A stretch of 64,000 bases of DNA. Source: Zoogloea sp044344315 (lineage in GTDB: Bacteria > Pseudomonadota > Gammaproteobacteria > Burkholderiales > Rhodocyclaceae). This document shows, piece after piece, positions 6,425 to 15,458 of the stretch. A model generated the notes under the pieces. That model did not search any database. It worked only from the letters and a program-made list of their open reading frames with translations, and was not told where the DNA came from. Positions within the stretch are counted from its first letter, which is position 1. Each line of letters starts with the position of its first letter. Made by a program: the position numbers and the translations under genes. The stretch is from NCBI RefSeq assembly GCF_044344315.1, contig NZ_JBIJDC010000004.1:1-64000 (forward strand). Reading direction: 5' to 3'.

Positions 6425-6581
6425 GGAGAGACCGTATCGACCGTCAGACGACGCGTCAAACGGAGGAAGTTAGGATGAATTCGACCCCACGAGGGGGCTT
6501 GCCCTGGCCCTTTATCAGCCGCATTTCCGGCCCCCTCTGGCGGGCGGACTGGCATCATCTGCCCCATCTGACAAACGCAGC

Positions 6582-6854
6582 GTGGCTCCGGTGTTCGAGT
6601 TTTTCGGGAATTTCTTTCTGGCGCTTGCCCTGGTGGGGCTGTTCCGCTTTCTGTGGATGGTCTGCGGTCTGCTGATCCGCACCGGGGATGTGGGGAACGC
6701 GATCTTTGCGGTGCTCCTGCCGGTGTTGATGCTCTATCTGCTGGGGCGCTCTCTGCTGCCCATCGACGCCTGGGAGGGGTTTGCGGCCGGGGCTGCCACC
6801 GGGGCGGTGGCGGTGTATCTGTTCGGCCGCAGGAAGCCGCCCACGCGGGCCTGA
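6582..6854 (+). CDS. Small hydrophobic membrane protein
   Basis: A 90-residue protein read from a GTG at 6582. Three hydrophobic stretches are visible: residues 5-33 (FEFFGNFFLALALVGLFRFL and following), 40-57 and 66-82. A basic tail RRKPPTRA follows. Codon use fits the GC-rich host. It ends 9 bases before the end of the convergent puuD gene. I do not recognise the family. The lack of a clear ribosome binding site before the GTG keeps confidence moderate. Confidence 0.5.
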   Translation: MAPVFEFFGNFFLALALVGLFRFLWMVCGLLIRTGDVGNAIFAVLLPVLMLYLLGRSLLPIDAWEGFAAGAATGAVAVYLFGRRKPPTRA

Positions 6855-6863
6855 GTGGCGCCC

Positions 6864-8042
6864 TCAGCGCCCCTCAAACCACCCGGCAATCTTCATCCGT
6901 TCCTCTTCGGTGATCCCGGTGACGTTGCCCAGGGGCATGGCCTTGAGCTTGACCGTCTGGTCGTGGATGCGCTGAGCCTGGGCTTCGATGCGCTGGGGGG
7001 TGTCGAGCAGTACGCCGGCCGGCGCGGAGGCCATCAGGGTGGGCTTTTCGGCGTGGCAGGCGGTGCAGCGGGCGTTGATGATGGGCTGGATGTCGGCCAG
7101 GGTGGGGGCGGTGGTGCCGGCACTGGCAAGCCGCGGCGCCGGGGCCAGCCATATGGCTACGCCGGCCAGGATGGCGATGGCGGCGGCGGGGAACTCCCAG
7201 CGCACGGCGCCCTTGTGGCGCAGGTTGAAGAAGTGGCGGATCAGCACGGCCGCCAGGATGATCAGGGCCAGCACCGCCCAGGCGTGGGCATGGGTGTAGG
7301 TGAAGGCGTAGTGGTTGCTGATCATGCAGAACAGCACCGGCAGGGTCAGGTAGTTGTTGTGGTAGCTGCGCTGCTTGGCGCGGATGCCGTCCATGGGGTC
7401 GGGGGTGTCGCCGCGCTGCATGGCGGCCACCACCCGTTTCTGGCCCGGGATGATCCAGAAGAAGACGTTGCCGCTCATGGTGGTGGCGATCATGGCGCCC
7501 ACGTGGATAAAGGCGGCACGGCCCGACAGAAGGTGGGTGAGGGCCCAGGCCACGGCCACCACGAAGGCGTAATAGACGATGCCGAAGAGCAGCTGGCTGC
7601 GGTTGATGAGCAGGCGGCACAGTACGTCATACACCACCCAGCCGCCGGCCAGGGTGCCCAGGCCGATGGCCACGGCGGTGCCCGGGCTGATGGCGGCCAC
7701 CGAGGGATCGACCATGTAGCTGCCGGCCTGCAGGTAGTACAGGGTGGAGATCAGGGCGAAGCCCGACAGCCAAGTGGAATAGCTCTCCCATTTGAACCAG
7801 TGCAGATCGTCCGGCAGGTGGGCCGGGGCGACCAGGTATTTCTGCGGGTTGTAGAAGCCGCCGCCATGCACGGCCCACAGCTCGCCGCCCACGCCCTTGG
7901 CCTTGAGGGCCGGGTCGGTGGGGGGCTTGAGGCTGTTGTCCAGCCACACAAAGTAGAAGGATGAGCCGATCCAGGCGATGCCGACGATCAGGTGAAGCCA
8001 GCGCAGCAGCAGGCTGCCCCATTCGATGAGGTAAGCGTCCAT
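6864..8042 (-). CDS. puuD: Urate hydroxylase PuuD (membrane domain plus cytochrome c)
   Basis: A 392-residue inner-membrane urate oxidase that converts urate to 5-hydroxyisourate. It has eight or so membrane segments, starting with EWGSLLLRWLHLIVGIAWIG, where the His is typical of the family. Further conserved blocks are WAVHGGGFYNPQKYLVAP and SNHYAFTYTHAHAW. The C-terminal cytochrome c domain has the haem motif CTACH near residue 330. The ATG at 8042 overlaps the hiuH stop by one base (TGATG), so I prefer it to the longer frame. Electrons probably pass to the respiratory chain through the cytochrome domain. It forms an operon with hiuH. Confidence 0.93.
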   Translation of the reverse strand: MDAYLIEWGSLLLRWLHLIVGIAWIGSSFYFVWLDNSLKPPTDPALKAKGVGGELWAVHGGGFYNPQKYLVAPAHLPDDLHWFKWESYSTWLSGFALISTLYYLQAGSYMVDPSVAAISPGTAVAIGLGTLAGGWVVYDVLCRLLINRSQLLFGIVYYAFVVAVAWALTHLLSGRAAFIHVGAMIATTMSGNVFFWIIPGQKRVVAAMQRGDTPDPMDGIRAKQRSYHNNYLTLPVLFCMISNHYAFTYTHAHAWAVLALIILAAVLIRHFFNLRHKGAVRWEFPAAAIAILAGVAIWLAPAPRLASAGTTAPTLADIQPIINARCTACHAEKPTLMASAPAGVLLDTPQRIEAQAQRIHDQTVKLKAMPLGNVTGITEEERMKIAGWFEGR

Positions 8043-8398
8043 CAGCTGCCCCGGTAGGTTGAATAGCTCCACGGCGATACGAGGAGCGGCACGTGGTAGT
8101 GGGCGGCGGTGTCGGCAATGCCGAAGCGCAGGGGGACGCTGCCCAGAAAGGGCGGGTCGGACTGCGGCACGCTGGCGGCGGCAAAGTAGGCCGCCACCTC
8201 AAAGACCAGCTCGTAGTTGCCCACGGCCATGGTTTCTCCCTGCAGCAGGGGGGCATCGGCGCGGCCGTCGTGATTGGTGACCCCGCGGCACAGCTCACGG
8301 CAGCTGCCGTCAGATCCGAGCAGGTGCAGCGCAAAGGCCATGCCGGCCGCGGGGCATCCGCGGGCGGTGTCGAGTACGTGGGTGGTCAGGCGGCCCAT
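8042..8398 (-). CDS. hiuH: 5-hydroxyisourate hydrolase
   Basis: A 118-residue transthyretin-like enzyme that hydrolyses 5-hydroxyisourate to OHCU in the second step of urate breakdown. The family marks are the N-terminal LTTHVLDTARGCPAAGM (catalytic His) and the C-terminal tetrapeptide YRGS. The ATG at 8398 is preceded by GAGGA at good spacing and removes an unlikely 23-residue extension. It is the first gene of the hiuH-puuD operon, translationally coupled to puuD. A TATAAT box lies 32-37 bases upstream. Confidence 0.95.
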   Translation of the reverse strand: MGRLTTHVLDTARGCPAAGMAFALHLLGSDGSCRELCRGVTNHDGRADAPLLQGETMAVGNYELVFEVAAYFAAASVPQSDPPFLGSVPLRFGIADTAAHYHVPLLVSPWSYSTYRGS

Positions 8399-8429
8399 GG
8401 GGGTCCTCGGCAGGGGTGGGAGTGACCCG

Positions 8430-8435
8430 ATTATA
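8430..8435 (-). promoter_or_regulatory. Candidate -10 box for hiuH-puuD
   Basis: A perfect TATAAT on the minus strand, 32 bases upstream of the hiuH ATG. No good -35 box is visible, which suggests an activated promoter. The 295-base gap to the divergent permease gene would hold the control region for both units; nothing else was recognised in it. Confidence 0.45.
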
Positions 8436-8693
8436 GAAAGGGGTTTTCTGCGGCCGGCGAATATCACCTATTGGCTTGGGCGAATAAGGCTGTGGAATGC
8501 GGGCCCGGGGGCGCGGTGGGCGGGGTCATATGAAACCCGACAGGATGCTTATCCGATCCCGCTACTTGTCGGCCCCCGGCCGCGCTCCGTACTCTGGATT
8601 CATGCGGCATCGTCGCGGAGCACGCTCCGGCGGCCTGCCATCCCCCCATGATCTGCTCGCGGCGTCAGTCCGCAGCCCTTCCAGGAGATGCCT

Positions 8694-10097
8694 GTGACGA
8701 CCCGTCCCGACCCTGACACCACGGTTCACCCGGTGGATGAAATCCTCCCTACCCCCCGCCTGTTTGCCCTGGGCCTGCAGCACGTGCTGGTGATGTATGC
8801 CGGCGCGGTGGCGGTGCCGCTGATCCTGGGGGCAGCCCTCAAGCTGCCCAAGGACCAGATCGCCCTGCTGATCAATGCCGACCTGCTGTGCTGCGGCATC
8901 GTCACCCTGATCCAGGCGCTGGGCATCGGCCCCTTCGGTATCCGCCTGCCGGTGATGATGGGGGTGACCTTTGCCGCCGTGAGCCCGATGCTGGCCATGG
9001 CCGCCAACCCCGATCTGGGGATCACGGCGATATTCGGCTCGGTGATCGTGGCGGGGCTGTTCGGGATCTTCTTTGCGCCGGTGATCAGCCGCCTGCTGCC
9101 CCTGTTTCCGCCGGTGGTCACCGGCACCATCATCGCCGTGATCGGCGTGACCCTGATGCGCGTCGGCATCAACTGGGCGGCCGGCGGCGTGCCAATGATC
9201 AAGGATCTGGCTACCGGGCAGATGGTGCCCAACCCGGCCTACGGCGCGCCCGAGCACCTGGGGGTGGCCTTCTCGGTGTTGCTGGTGATCCTGTTGCTAT
9301 CCAAGTATGGCAAGGGCTTTGTCGCCAATGTGTCGGTGCTGCTGGGGCTGGTGTTCGGTTTTGTGGTGGCGCTGGCCATGGGCAAGGTCAAGTTCGACGG
9401 GCTGGAGCAGGCCGAGTGGTTCGCCCTGGTCTATCCCTTCCAGTTCGGCATGCCCACCTTCGATCCGGTCTCGGCGGCCACCATGTGCCTCGTGATGATC
9501 GTGGTGATGGTGGAATCCCTGGGCATGTTCCTGGCGCTGGGCGAGCTCACCGGCAAGCCCCTGTCGCCCAAGGACCTGGAGAAGGGCCTGCGCACCGATG
9601 GCCTGGGCACCCTGATTGGCGGCATCTTCAATGCCTTTCCCTACACCTCCTTCTCCCAGAACATCGGTCTGGTGGGGGTGACAGGCGTGCGCAGCCGCTG
9701 GGTATGCGTGGCCGGCGGGGCCATTTTGGTGGCCTTCGGCCTGTTCCCCAAGATGGCCCACGTGGTGGCTTCGGTGCCCCAGTTCGTGCTGGGCGGTGCC
9801 GGCATCGTGATGTTCGGCATGGTTGCCGCCACGGGCATCAAGATTTTGCTGGCGGCCGACCTGAAGACCAACCGCTTCAACCCCTACATCATCGCCATCA
9901 GCATCGGCTTCGGCATGATCCCGCTGGTGGCCGACAAGTTCTTCCACCAGATGCCCAAGGTGCTGGGGCCCCTGCTGCATAGCGGTATCCTGCTGACGGC
10001 CATCACCGCGGTGCTGCTCAACCTGTTCTTCAACGGCTATCGTCGTGATGCCGCCGAGAGCGCCAAGCACATGGCGCTGGAAGCGGAACTCCACTGA
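8694..10097 (+). CDS. Urate/xanthine permease (NCS2/NAT family)
   Basis: A 467-residue inner-membrane nucleobase:cation symporter with about 14 hydrophobic segments. Family blocks include LFALGLQHVLVMYAGAVAVP near the start and VMVESLGMFLALGELTGKP. The NAT signature region is at NAFPYTSFSQNIGLVGVTGV, where the TSFSQN part points to the urate/xanthine subgroup. The GTG at 8694 is chosen because AGGAG (8683-8687) stands 6 bases before it, whereas the ATG at 8688 abuts that site. It lies beside puuD/hiuH and upstream of uraD, so urate is the likely substrate; xanthine is also possible. Confidence 0.9.
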   Translation: MTTRPDPDTTVHPVDEILPTPRLFALGLQHVLVMYAGAVAVPLILGAALKLPKDQIALLINADLLCCGIVTLIQALGIGPFGIRLPVMMGVTFAAVSPMLAMAANPDLGITAIFGSVIVAGLFGIFFAPVISRLLPLFPPVVTGTIIAVIGVTLMRVGINWAAGGVPMIKDLATGQMVPNPAYGAPEHLGVAFSVLLVILLLSKYGKGFVANVSVLLGLVFGFVVALAMGKVKFDGLEQAEWFALVYPFQFGMPTFDPVSAATMCLVMIVVMVESLGMFLALGELTGKPLSPKDLEKGLRTDGLGTLIGGIFNAFPYTSFSQNIGLVGVTGVRSRWVCVAGGAILVAFGLFPKMAHVVASVPQFVLGGAGIVMFGMVAATGIKILLAADLKTNRFNPYIIAISIGFGMIPLVADKFFHQMPKVLGPLLHSGILLTAITAVLLNLFFNGYRRDAAESAKHMALEAELH

Positions 10098-10141
10098 TCC
10101 CCGTTTCGTCCCTTTTTTGCCCCAGGCCCGGAGCCCCTGCC

Positions 10142-10663
10142 ATGACGACCCCGACCTTCACCGCCGCAAGCCTGTCGCAGCTGGACCAGGCCGCCTTCGT
10201 GGCGGCCCTCGACGGCATCTTCGAGCATTCCCCCTGGGTGGCCGAGCAGGCCTGGCCGCGTCGCCCCTTCGCCAACCGGGAGGCCCTGCTGGGTACTCTG
10301 GTGGGCGCCATGCAGGCGGCACCCCGCGCGGCCCAGCTGGCCCTGATCCGGGCCCACCCGGAGCTGGCCGGCAAGGCGGCAGTGCGTGGTGAGCTGACCC
10401 GGGAGTCAACGGCAGAACAGGCCGGTGCCGGGCTGGCGGCGTGCTCGCCGGAGGAGTTCGAACTGATCCAGGCCCTCAACGGGGCCTACAACGCCAAGTT
10501 CGGCTTTCCCTTCATCATTGCCGTGAGGGGGCTGGGGCGGGGCGACATCATCGCGGCTATGGAGCGCCGGCTGGGGCACGATCTTGAGGCGGAGTTTGCC
10601 GAAGCCCTGCGCCAGATCGCCCGGATCGCGGCGCTGCGCCTGGAGGCGCGGGTGGCGGAATAG
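10142..10663 (+). CDS. uraD: OHCU decarboxylase
   Basis: A 173-residue all-helical enzyme that decarboxylates 2-oxo-4-hydroxy-4-carboxy-5-ureidoimidazoline to S-allantoin. The conserved blocks are visible: IRAHPELAGKAA with the catalytic His near residue 69, LTRESTAEQAGAGL with the Ser/Glu/Gln active-site residues, and FGFPFIIAVRGL. It lies 45 bases after the permease gene on the same strand. With PuuD and HiuH it completes oxidation of urate to allantoin. No allantoinase is seen in the window. Confidence 0.95.
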   Translation: MTTPTFTAASLSQLDQAAFVAALDGIFEHSPWVAEQAWPRRPFANREALLGTLVGAMQAAPRAAQLALIRAHPELAGKAAVRGELTRESTAEQAGAGLAACSPEEFELIQALNGAYNAKFGFPFIIAVRGLGRGDIIAAMERRLGHDLEAEFAEALRQIARIAALRLEARVAE

Positions 10664-10723
10664 TGGCGGAATAGGCCGCAAGGAAGGCCGCAAGCGGGCG
10701 GCCGCGCCGGGCCGCTTGTCTCG

Positions 10724-11722
10724 TCAGAGAGCGGCTACGGCAGTAGCGGAGGTTTGCACGCTGCTGGTCACGGCTGCGGCCTGGGCGCGGGGGATGGCCG
10801 GGGAGCTGCGCGCCACCGTGGTGATCTGTTCGCGGAACCAGCGGCATTCTTCCTCGTAATGGCTGCGGTCGTGCCACAACAGGTAGAAGCTCATCTTGGG
10901 GAAGTCGATGGGGGCCTCGACAACGGTCAGGGGCATCATCCTGGCGCAGTGTTCGGCGAAGATGCGCGGGCTGGAGAACAGCATGTCGGTCTCCAGCAGC
11001 AGGTAGGGCACCAGGCCGAAGTAGGGGACGTAGGCCACCACGTTGCGCTTCAGGCGTTCGCGGGCCAGGTGCAGGTCAATGACGCCGCGCTGCCCGACGG
11101 CATAGGGGGTGGGCACCAGGTGCTCGGCGGCGAGGTAATCCTCGGTGCTCAGTTTGCTGCCGGCCAGGGGGTGGCCCTTGCGCATGATGCACACCACGTC
11201 ATCGTCGAAGAGCGGGGCCATGCGCAGGTTTTCCGGGGGCTGCGGCCAGTTGCCGATGACCACGTCCAGCTCGCCGGTTTCCAGGGCGCGGGCGTAGTCG
11301 AAATCCGGGCCGAGGGAGTGGAAGGCGACCTGGGAATTGGGGGCGAACTTGCGCAGGCGGGCCACAATCTCGCCCAGCAGAACTGCGTTGAGGTAGTCCG
11401 GGGTGGCAATGTTGAAGACCCGGCGGGAGCTGGCGGCGTCGAACTTGACCTGGCGGACGGCGATGGCTTCGATCTGCTGCAACGCAATCTTGACCGGCTC
11501 AAGCAGCCCGGCGCCCCGTTCGGTGGGGGTCATGCCGTTGCGGCTGCGCACCAGCAGCTGGTCGCCGGTGATGTCACGCAGGCGGCGCAGAGCGGTGCTG
11601 ACAGCGGGTTGAGACTGGTTGAGGCGACGCGCCGCCTTGCTCACGCTGCATTCGGTGAGCAGGGCGTGGAGTACGCGCAGCAGATGGACATCCATGGAAT
11701 CCCAGGTGCAGTTCGCGGCCAT
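10724..11722 (-). CDS. LysR-family transcriptional regulator
   Basis: A 332-residue regulator. The N-terminal winged helix-turn-helix is clear (LLTECSVSKAARRLNQSQPAVSTAL, within residues 23-47), followed by a linker helix and a substrate-binding domain from about residue 97. The last 30 residues are Ala/Ser/Thr rich. AAGGAG stands 8 bases before the ATG. It faces uraD tail to tail, so control of the urate cluster is suggested by position only. The ligand is unknown. Confidence 0.9.
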   Translation of the reverse strand: MAANCTWDSMDVHLLRVLHALLTECSVSKAARRLNQSQPAVSTALRRLRDITGDQLLVRSRNGMTPTERGAGLLEPVKIALQQIEAIAVRQVKFDAASSRRVFNIATPDYLNAVLLGEIVARLRKFAPNSQVAFHSLGPDFDYARALETGELDVVIGNWPQPPENLRMAPLFDDDVVCIMRKGHPLAGSKLSTEDYLAAEHLVPTPYAVGQRGVIDLHLARERLKRNVVAYVPYFGLVPYLLLETDMLFSSPRIFAEHCARMMPLTVVEAPIDFPKMSFYLLWHDRSHYEEECRWFREQITTVARSSPAIPRAQAAAVTSSVQTSATAVAAL

Positions 11723-11878
11723 GTTGGTGCTCCTTGAACGATATCCCTGCTGCGCTGCAATAATCGTTCCAGGTGAAAAAGCGCCGTTTCAGGGCCCTGC
11801 CGCCCGCCATCACGGACCATGCCGGTGCCTGGGCGGCCTCTGGAGGACGCGCCGGCACCGGCATGGTGCGTTGGTGGG

Positions 11879-13660
11879 TCAGGCGTAGCTGACGCCGCCG
11901 GCGGCGGAAACGGTGATGGTCCGGCCGACGCTGGCCGCGTAGCTGCTGCTCTTGACCGTGCTGACAAATACATACTCACCCTTCACCGCGTCGGCGGTGA
12001 CGGTGAATTGCAGGTAGCCGCGCTGCCGGGTGTCGGCGTAGGCCAGGTCATCCACCAGCCCCAGCCCGGCGCCGATGGCGGCGCTGCCGAGCTGGGCTGC
12101 CGCCACGCTGCCGTCCAGGGCCGGGCCGAGGGCGCCCAGGCCAAGGGACTCGAAGCCCGGGGAGCTGACGGAGGTGCCGGCAAATTCGTGGCCGACGGTC
12201 TGTCCGGCCAGGGTCGTCACCTTGGCAAACCACGCGTTGTGGGAGTCGCCCGACAGGGTCACGAGGCGCTTGCCGAGGGGCTGGATGGACTGCAGGATGG
12301 CTTCCCGCTGCAGGGGGTAGCCATCCCAGGCGTCCAGGTTGTACGGCAGGCGCGGGTTGGTGGTGGCGGATAGCAGGGCGCTCTGGGTGGGGCTCAGGGG
12401 CTGGCCGGCGGCGCGGGTGAGCTTGGCGCCCAGGTAGTCGCTGATGGCGGTCTGTACGGCGGCCTGATTGGCGGGCGTGGGGTTGGCGAAGGCCGTGTTC
12501 TGGGCCTGCAGCACCGATGCGGGCATCCACATCCGGGCCATGATGTCTTGGTTGCCGAGGATTTGCCAGGCGGCTTCCGAGCGGGTGATGCCGTCCACCA
12601 GCCAGGCCTGCTGGGTGGGGCTGATCATGCGGTGGGTGGCGTCGCTGCCCGACCCGAGGGCGGCGGCGTAGCGGGCCAGGCCGCCGTCGGCATCGCCGTA
12701 GTTGTCGTACTGGCGGTCGCGCCCCTCGATGCGGGTGTCGAGCAGGTGCAGGCTGAGCAGGCGGCCAAAGTCGAAGCGGCGATAGATCTTCAGCCGGTCT
12801 CCGCTGGCGTCGCTACGGATGGGCAGCCACTCGTGATATGCCCGTGCGGCGTTGGCTTTGCGTGTGGCCCAGTCGCCCTGGGTGGTGCTGTCGTGGTTTT
12901 CGGCGCCGGTCACGTAGGCATTGTTGGCAAACTCGTGGTCGTCCCAGATGGCGATGAAGGGCATGCGGGCGTGCACGGCCTGGAGATTGGCGTCCGAGCG
13001 GTAGCGGGCGTAGCGGGTACGGTAGTCGTCGAGGCTCACGATGTCGTGGGCGGGGGCCGTGACACGGTTGAGTGCCACGGCGTCGGTATTGCCGTACTTG
13101 GCGGGGTCGGCCCCGTACTCGTAGATGTAGTCGCCAAGGTGCAGGGCGTAGTCGGCATCGGAGCGGGCGGCGGCATCGTAGGCGTTGAAGAAGCCCTCGG
13201 AATAGATGGCACAGGAGAACACCGCAAACTTCACGCTGCTGACGTCCGCGGTGGGCAGGGTGCGGGTGACGCCGACCGGCGATGCTTTGCCGGAGGCGTC
13301 AATGAAGCGGTAGTAGTAACGGCTGCCCGCAGTGAGGCCGCCCGCATCGACCTTGGCGGTGAAGCCGGTGTCGGCGGTGGCGGACACCTGGCCGGCGGAG
13401 ACGATCTGGCGGAACTCGGCGTCGGATGCCACCTGCCAGCTGAGGGCGATGGCGGTGTCCAGGTTGCCGGCGCGGGCGTGGGTCCACAGGATGACCCGAT
13501 CCGTGAGGGGGTCGCCGCTGGCGACGCCATAAAGGTAATCCGCCTGGGCGGGGCGGTCATGGCTGCTGCCACAGGCGCTGAGGAGGCCGGTGGCCGAAGC
13601 GGCGGTGAGCAGGGTCGCAGAGTTGCGGATGAAATCGCGGCGGGTGTTGTCGAGCGGCAT
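11879..13660 (-). CDS. phoD: PhoD-like alkaline phosphatase, Tat-exported
   Basis: A 593-residue metallophosphatase. The N-terminus has a twin-arginine signal (RRDFIRNSATLLTAASATG) with a possible lipobox SAC around residue 30. A PhoD N-terminal domain (GVASGDPLTDRVILWTHA) and the catalytic metallophosphatase domain follow, with CAIYSEGFFNAYDAAA, LHLGDYIYEYG and IWDDHEFANN near residues 155-250. LSGDSHNAW supplies late metal ligands. It would release phosphate from phosphodiesters in the periplasm or outside. GGAG lies 8 bases before the ATG, and a Pho-box-like element stands upstream. Confidence 0.9.
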   Translation of the reverse strand: MPLDNTRRDFIRNSATLLTAASATGLLSACGSSHDRPAQADYLYGVASGDPLTDRVILWTHARAGNLDTAIALSWQVASDAEFRQIVSAGQVSATADTGFTAKVDAGGLTAGSRYYYRFIDASGKASPVGVTRTLPTADVSSVKFAVFSCAIYSEGFFNAYDAAARSDADYALHLGDYIYEYGADPAKYGNTDAVALNRVTAPAHDIVSLDDYRTRYARYRSDANLQAVHARMPFIAIWDDHEFANNAYVTGAENHDSTTQGDWATRKANAARAYHEWLPIRSDASGDRLKIYRRFDFGRLLSLHLLDTRIEGRDRQYDNYGDADGGLARYAAALGSGSDATHRMISPTQQAWLVDGITRSEAAWQILGNQDIMARMWMPASVLQAQNTAFANPTPANQAAVQTAISDYLGAKLTRAAGQPLSPTQSALLSATTNPRLPYNLDAWDGYPLQREAILQSIQPLGKRLVTLSGDSHNAWFAKVTTLAGQTVGHEFAGTSVSSPGFESLGLGALGPALDGSVAAAQLGSAAIGAGLGLVDDLAYADTRQRGYLQFTVTADAVKGEYVFVSTVKSSSYAASVGRTITVSAAGGVSYA

Positions 13661-13686
13661 GGTCCAGGCTCCAGAAGTGACCCTCG

Positions 13687-13720
13687 ATTAGACAAAGCGC
13701 GCATGACAGCGCCGTGACGC
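13687..13720 (-). promoter_or_regulatory. Pho-box-like promoter upstream of phoD
   Basis: On the minus strand GCGTCAC-GGCG-CTGTCAT (13720-13703) matches two Pho half-sites (CTGTCAT) at the canonical 11-base period; one is perfect and one has two changes. Ten bases downstream is TCTAAT (13692-13687), a good -10 box at the canonical distance. The spacer is GC-rich rather than AT-rich, which lowers certainty. The rest of the 331-base gap to the divergent Nudix gene holds nothing else I recognise. Confidence 0.5.
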
Positions 13721-13991
13721 TGGTGTGGCTGCCTTTATGCAGGCTCAGCGCCAGGCAGGGGATCGGTGGCCCTTGCGGCCGTGCTCTCCCGGGGGGCATG
13801 GCCCGTCTGATCCATGGCGCGCCTTCGAGCACTCTGGCCTTGCATAAGAAAATGCTTGGGTTGTATAAACTTGGCTTGTGCTTGTAAGCACTGTGAAACG
13901 TAATACCGATATAAAGTCCTGATGACACCGCCGGGTCCGCGAGGATGTCTCTGCCCGGTTTGACTGATCCGCACAACTCTTTTCTCATCCC

Positions 13992-14438
13992 ATGGCAAAG
14001 GAACGTCTGAATCCCTCGTTACGCAAGGCTGGCGTGTGGGCCATCATCCAGTGCGCAGACACCGGTAAGGTGTTGCTCGGAAAACGTTCCAGCGTGGTGA
14101 ACAACGGGGGGGCGTGGAATTTCTTTGGCGGCCGGGTGGATCGGGGAGAGTCGCCCCGCACAGCCCTGCTGCGGGAGCTTGTCGAGGAGGCCGGCCTGCG
14201 GGTCAAGGAGAAGCAGCTGGTGAAGCTGGGCAGGGTCTTCGGGGACGGCGTGCACGGCGGCGGGGACCGCGAGCTGCACTACTATCTGCTGCGGCTTGAG
14301 CGCGAGGTGGTACCCCGCCTCAACCGGGAGCATTCAAACTTCGGCTGGTTCAAGCCCGGGCGTCTGCCGGCCCGCTTCAACCGGCCAACCACCATCGCCA
14401 TCAAGAAAGGCCTGCTCGGCAGCCTGCGTCAGCACTGA
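13992..14438 (+). CDS. Nudix hydrolase
   Basis: A 148-residue single-domain Nudix enzyme. The box GGRVDRGESPRTALLRELVEEAGL fits GX5EX7REUXEEXGU exactly (quoted here only as the consensus), at about residues 47-69, so the metal site is complete. It would hydrolyse a nucleoside diphosphate linked to another group; the substrate cannot be told. The C-terminus is basic. It is a single gene, divergent from phoD and convergent with lipA. Confidence 0.92.
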   Translation: MAKERLNPSLRKAGVWAIIQCADTGKVLLGKRSSVVNNGGAWNFFGGRVDRGESPRTALLRELVEEAGLRVKEKQLVKLGRVFGDGVHGGGDRELHYYLLRLEREVVPRLNREHSNFGWFKPGRLPARFNRPTTIAIKKGLLGSLRQH

Positions 14439-14444
14439 GCGGCC

Positions 14445-14479
14445 TGCCGGAACGGCCGGGCGGGGCCCGTGTTCCGGCA
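14445..14479. terminator. Hairpin between convergent Nudix and lipA genes
   Basis: TGCCGGAAC (14445-14453) pairs perfectly with GTTCCGGCA (14471-14479) around a GC-rich centre. No T-run follows on either strand, so intrinsic termination is uncertain. Confidence 0.4.
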
Positions 14480-14492
14480 TCCTGGTATGGGG

Positions 14493-15440
14493 TCAGACCA
14501 CCCCCGCCCCGTGAGCCTGCTGGTCGGCCCAGTAGCTTGAGCGCACCATGGGGCCGCAGGCGGCGTTCTTGAAGCCCATCTTCAGTGCTTCGGTCTCGAA
14601 CATCTTGAAGGTGTCGGGATGCACGTAGCGCAGCACCGGCAGGTGGCCGCCGGAGGGCTGGAGGTACTGGCCGATGGTGAGCATGTCCACGTTGTGGGCG
14701 CGCATGTCGCGCATCACTTCGAGGATCTCGTCGTCGGTTTCGCCCAGACCGACCATCAGGCCGGACTTGGTGTTGACCTCCGGGTGGCGGGCCTTGAACT
14801 GCTTGAGCAGTTCCAGCGAGTAGGCGTAGTCGGAACCCGGGCGGGCCTGCTTGTAGAGGCGCGGCACGGTTTCCAGGTTGTGGTTCATCACGTCCGGCGG
14901 GGCCTGGTCGAAGATGTCCAGGGCGATCTCCATGCGGCCGCGGAAGTCAGGTACCAGCACTTCGATGGTGGTCTTGGGGCTGGCCTCGCGGGTGGCGCTG
15001 ATGCACTGCACGAAGTGGTCTGCGCCGCCGTCACGCAGGTCGTCCCGGTCCACGCTGGTGATCACCACGTAGTTGAGGCGCATGGCGGCGATGGTCTTGG
15101 CCAGGTTGGCTGGCTCGTTCACGTCGAGGGGCTCGGGGCGGCCGTGGCCCACGTCGCAGAAGGGGCAGCGGCGGGTGCAGATGTCGCCCATGATCATGAA
15201 GGTGGCCGTGCCCTTGCCGAAGCATTCGTGGATGTTGGGGCAGGAGGCTTCCTCGCAGACGGTGTGCAGCTTGTGCTCGCGCAGGGTGTCCTTGATCTCG
15301 TTGAAGCGTTCGGCCTCGATGCCGGCGCCCAGCTTGATGCGGATCCAGTCGGGCTTCTTGAGGCGTTCGGCGGGAACGATCTTGATGGGGATGCGGGCGG
15401 TCTTGGCCGCGCCACGCTGCTTGCGGCTCTCGGAATCCAT
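14493..15440 (-). CDS. lipA: Lipoyl synthase
   Basis: A 315-residue radical-SAM enzyme that inserts two sulfurs into protein-bound octanoyl groups to make lipoyl cofactors. Both iron-sulfur cluster motifs are present: the auxiliary cluster in CEEASCPNIHEC and the SAM cluster in CTRRCPFC (CX3CX2C). The C-terminal RSSY motif (MVRSSYWADQQA) supplies the Ser ligand. The gene lies 18 bases after lipB and forms the end of a dacC-ybeD-lipB-lipA run. AAAGGA precedes the ATG. Confidence 0.98.
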   Translation of the reverse strand: MDSESRKQRGAAKTARIPIKIVPAERLKKPDWIRIKLGAGIEAERFNEIKDTLREHKLHTVCEEASCPNIHECFGKGTATFMIMGDICTRRCPFCDVGHGRPEPLDVNEPANLAKTIAAMRLNYVVITSVDRDDLRDGGADHFVQCISATREASPKTTIEVLVPDFRGRMEIALDIFDQAPPDVMNHNLETVPRLYKQARPGSDYAYSLELLKQFKARHPEVNTKSGLMVGLGETDDEILEVMRDMRAHNVDMLTIGQYLQPSGGHLPVLRYVHPDTFKMFETEALKMGFKNAACGPMVRSSYWADQQAHGAGVV

Positions 15441-15458
15441 GGGGCTGTCGTCCTTTGG

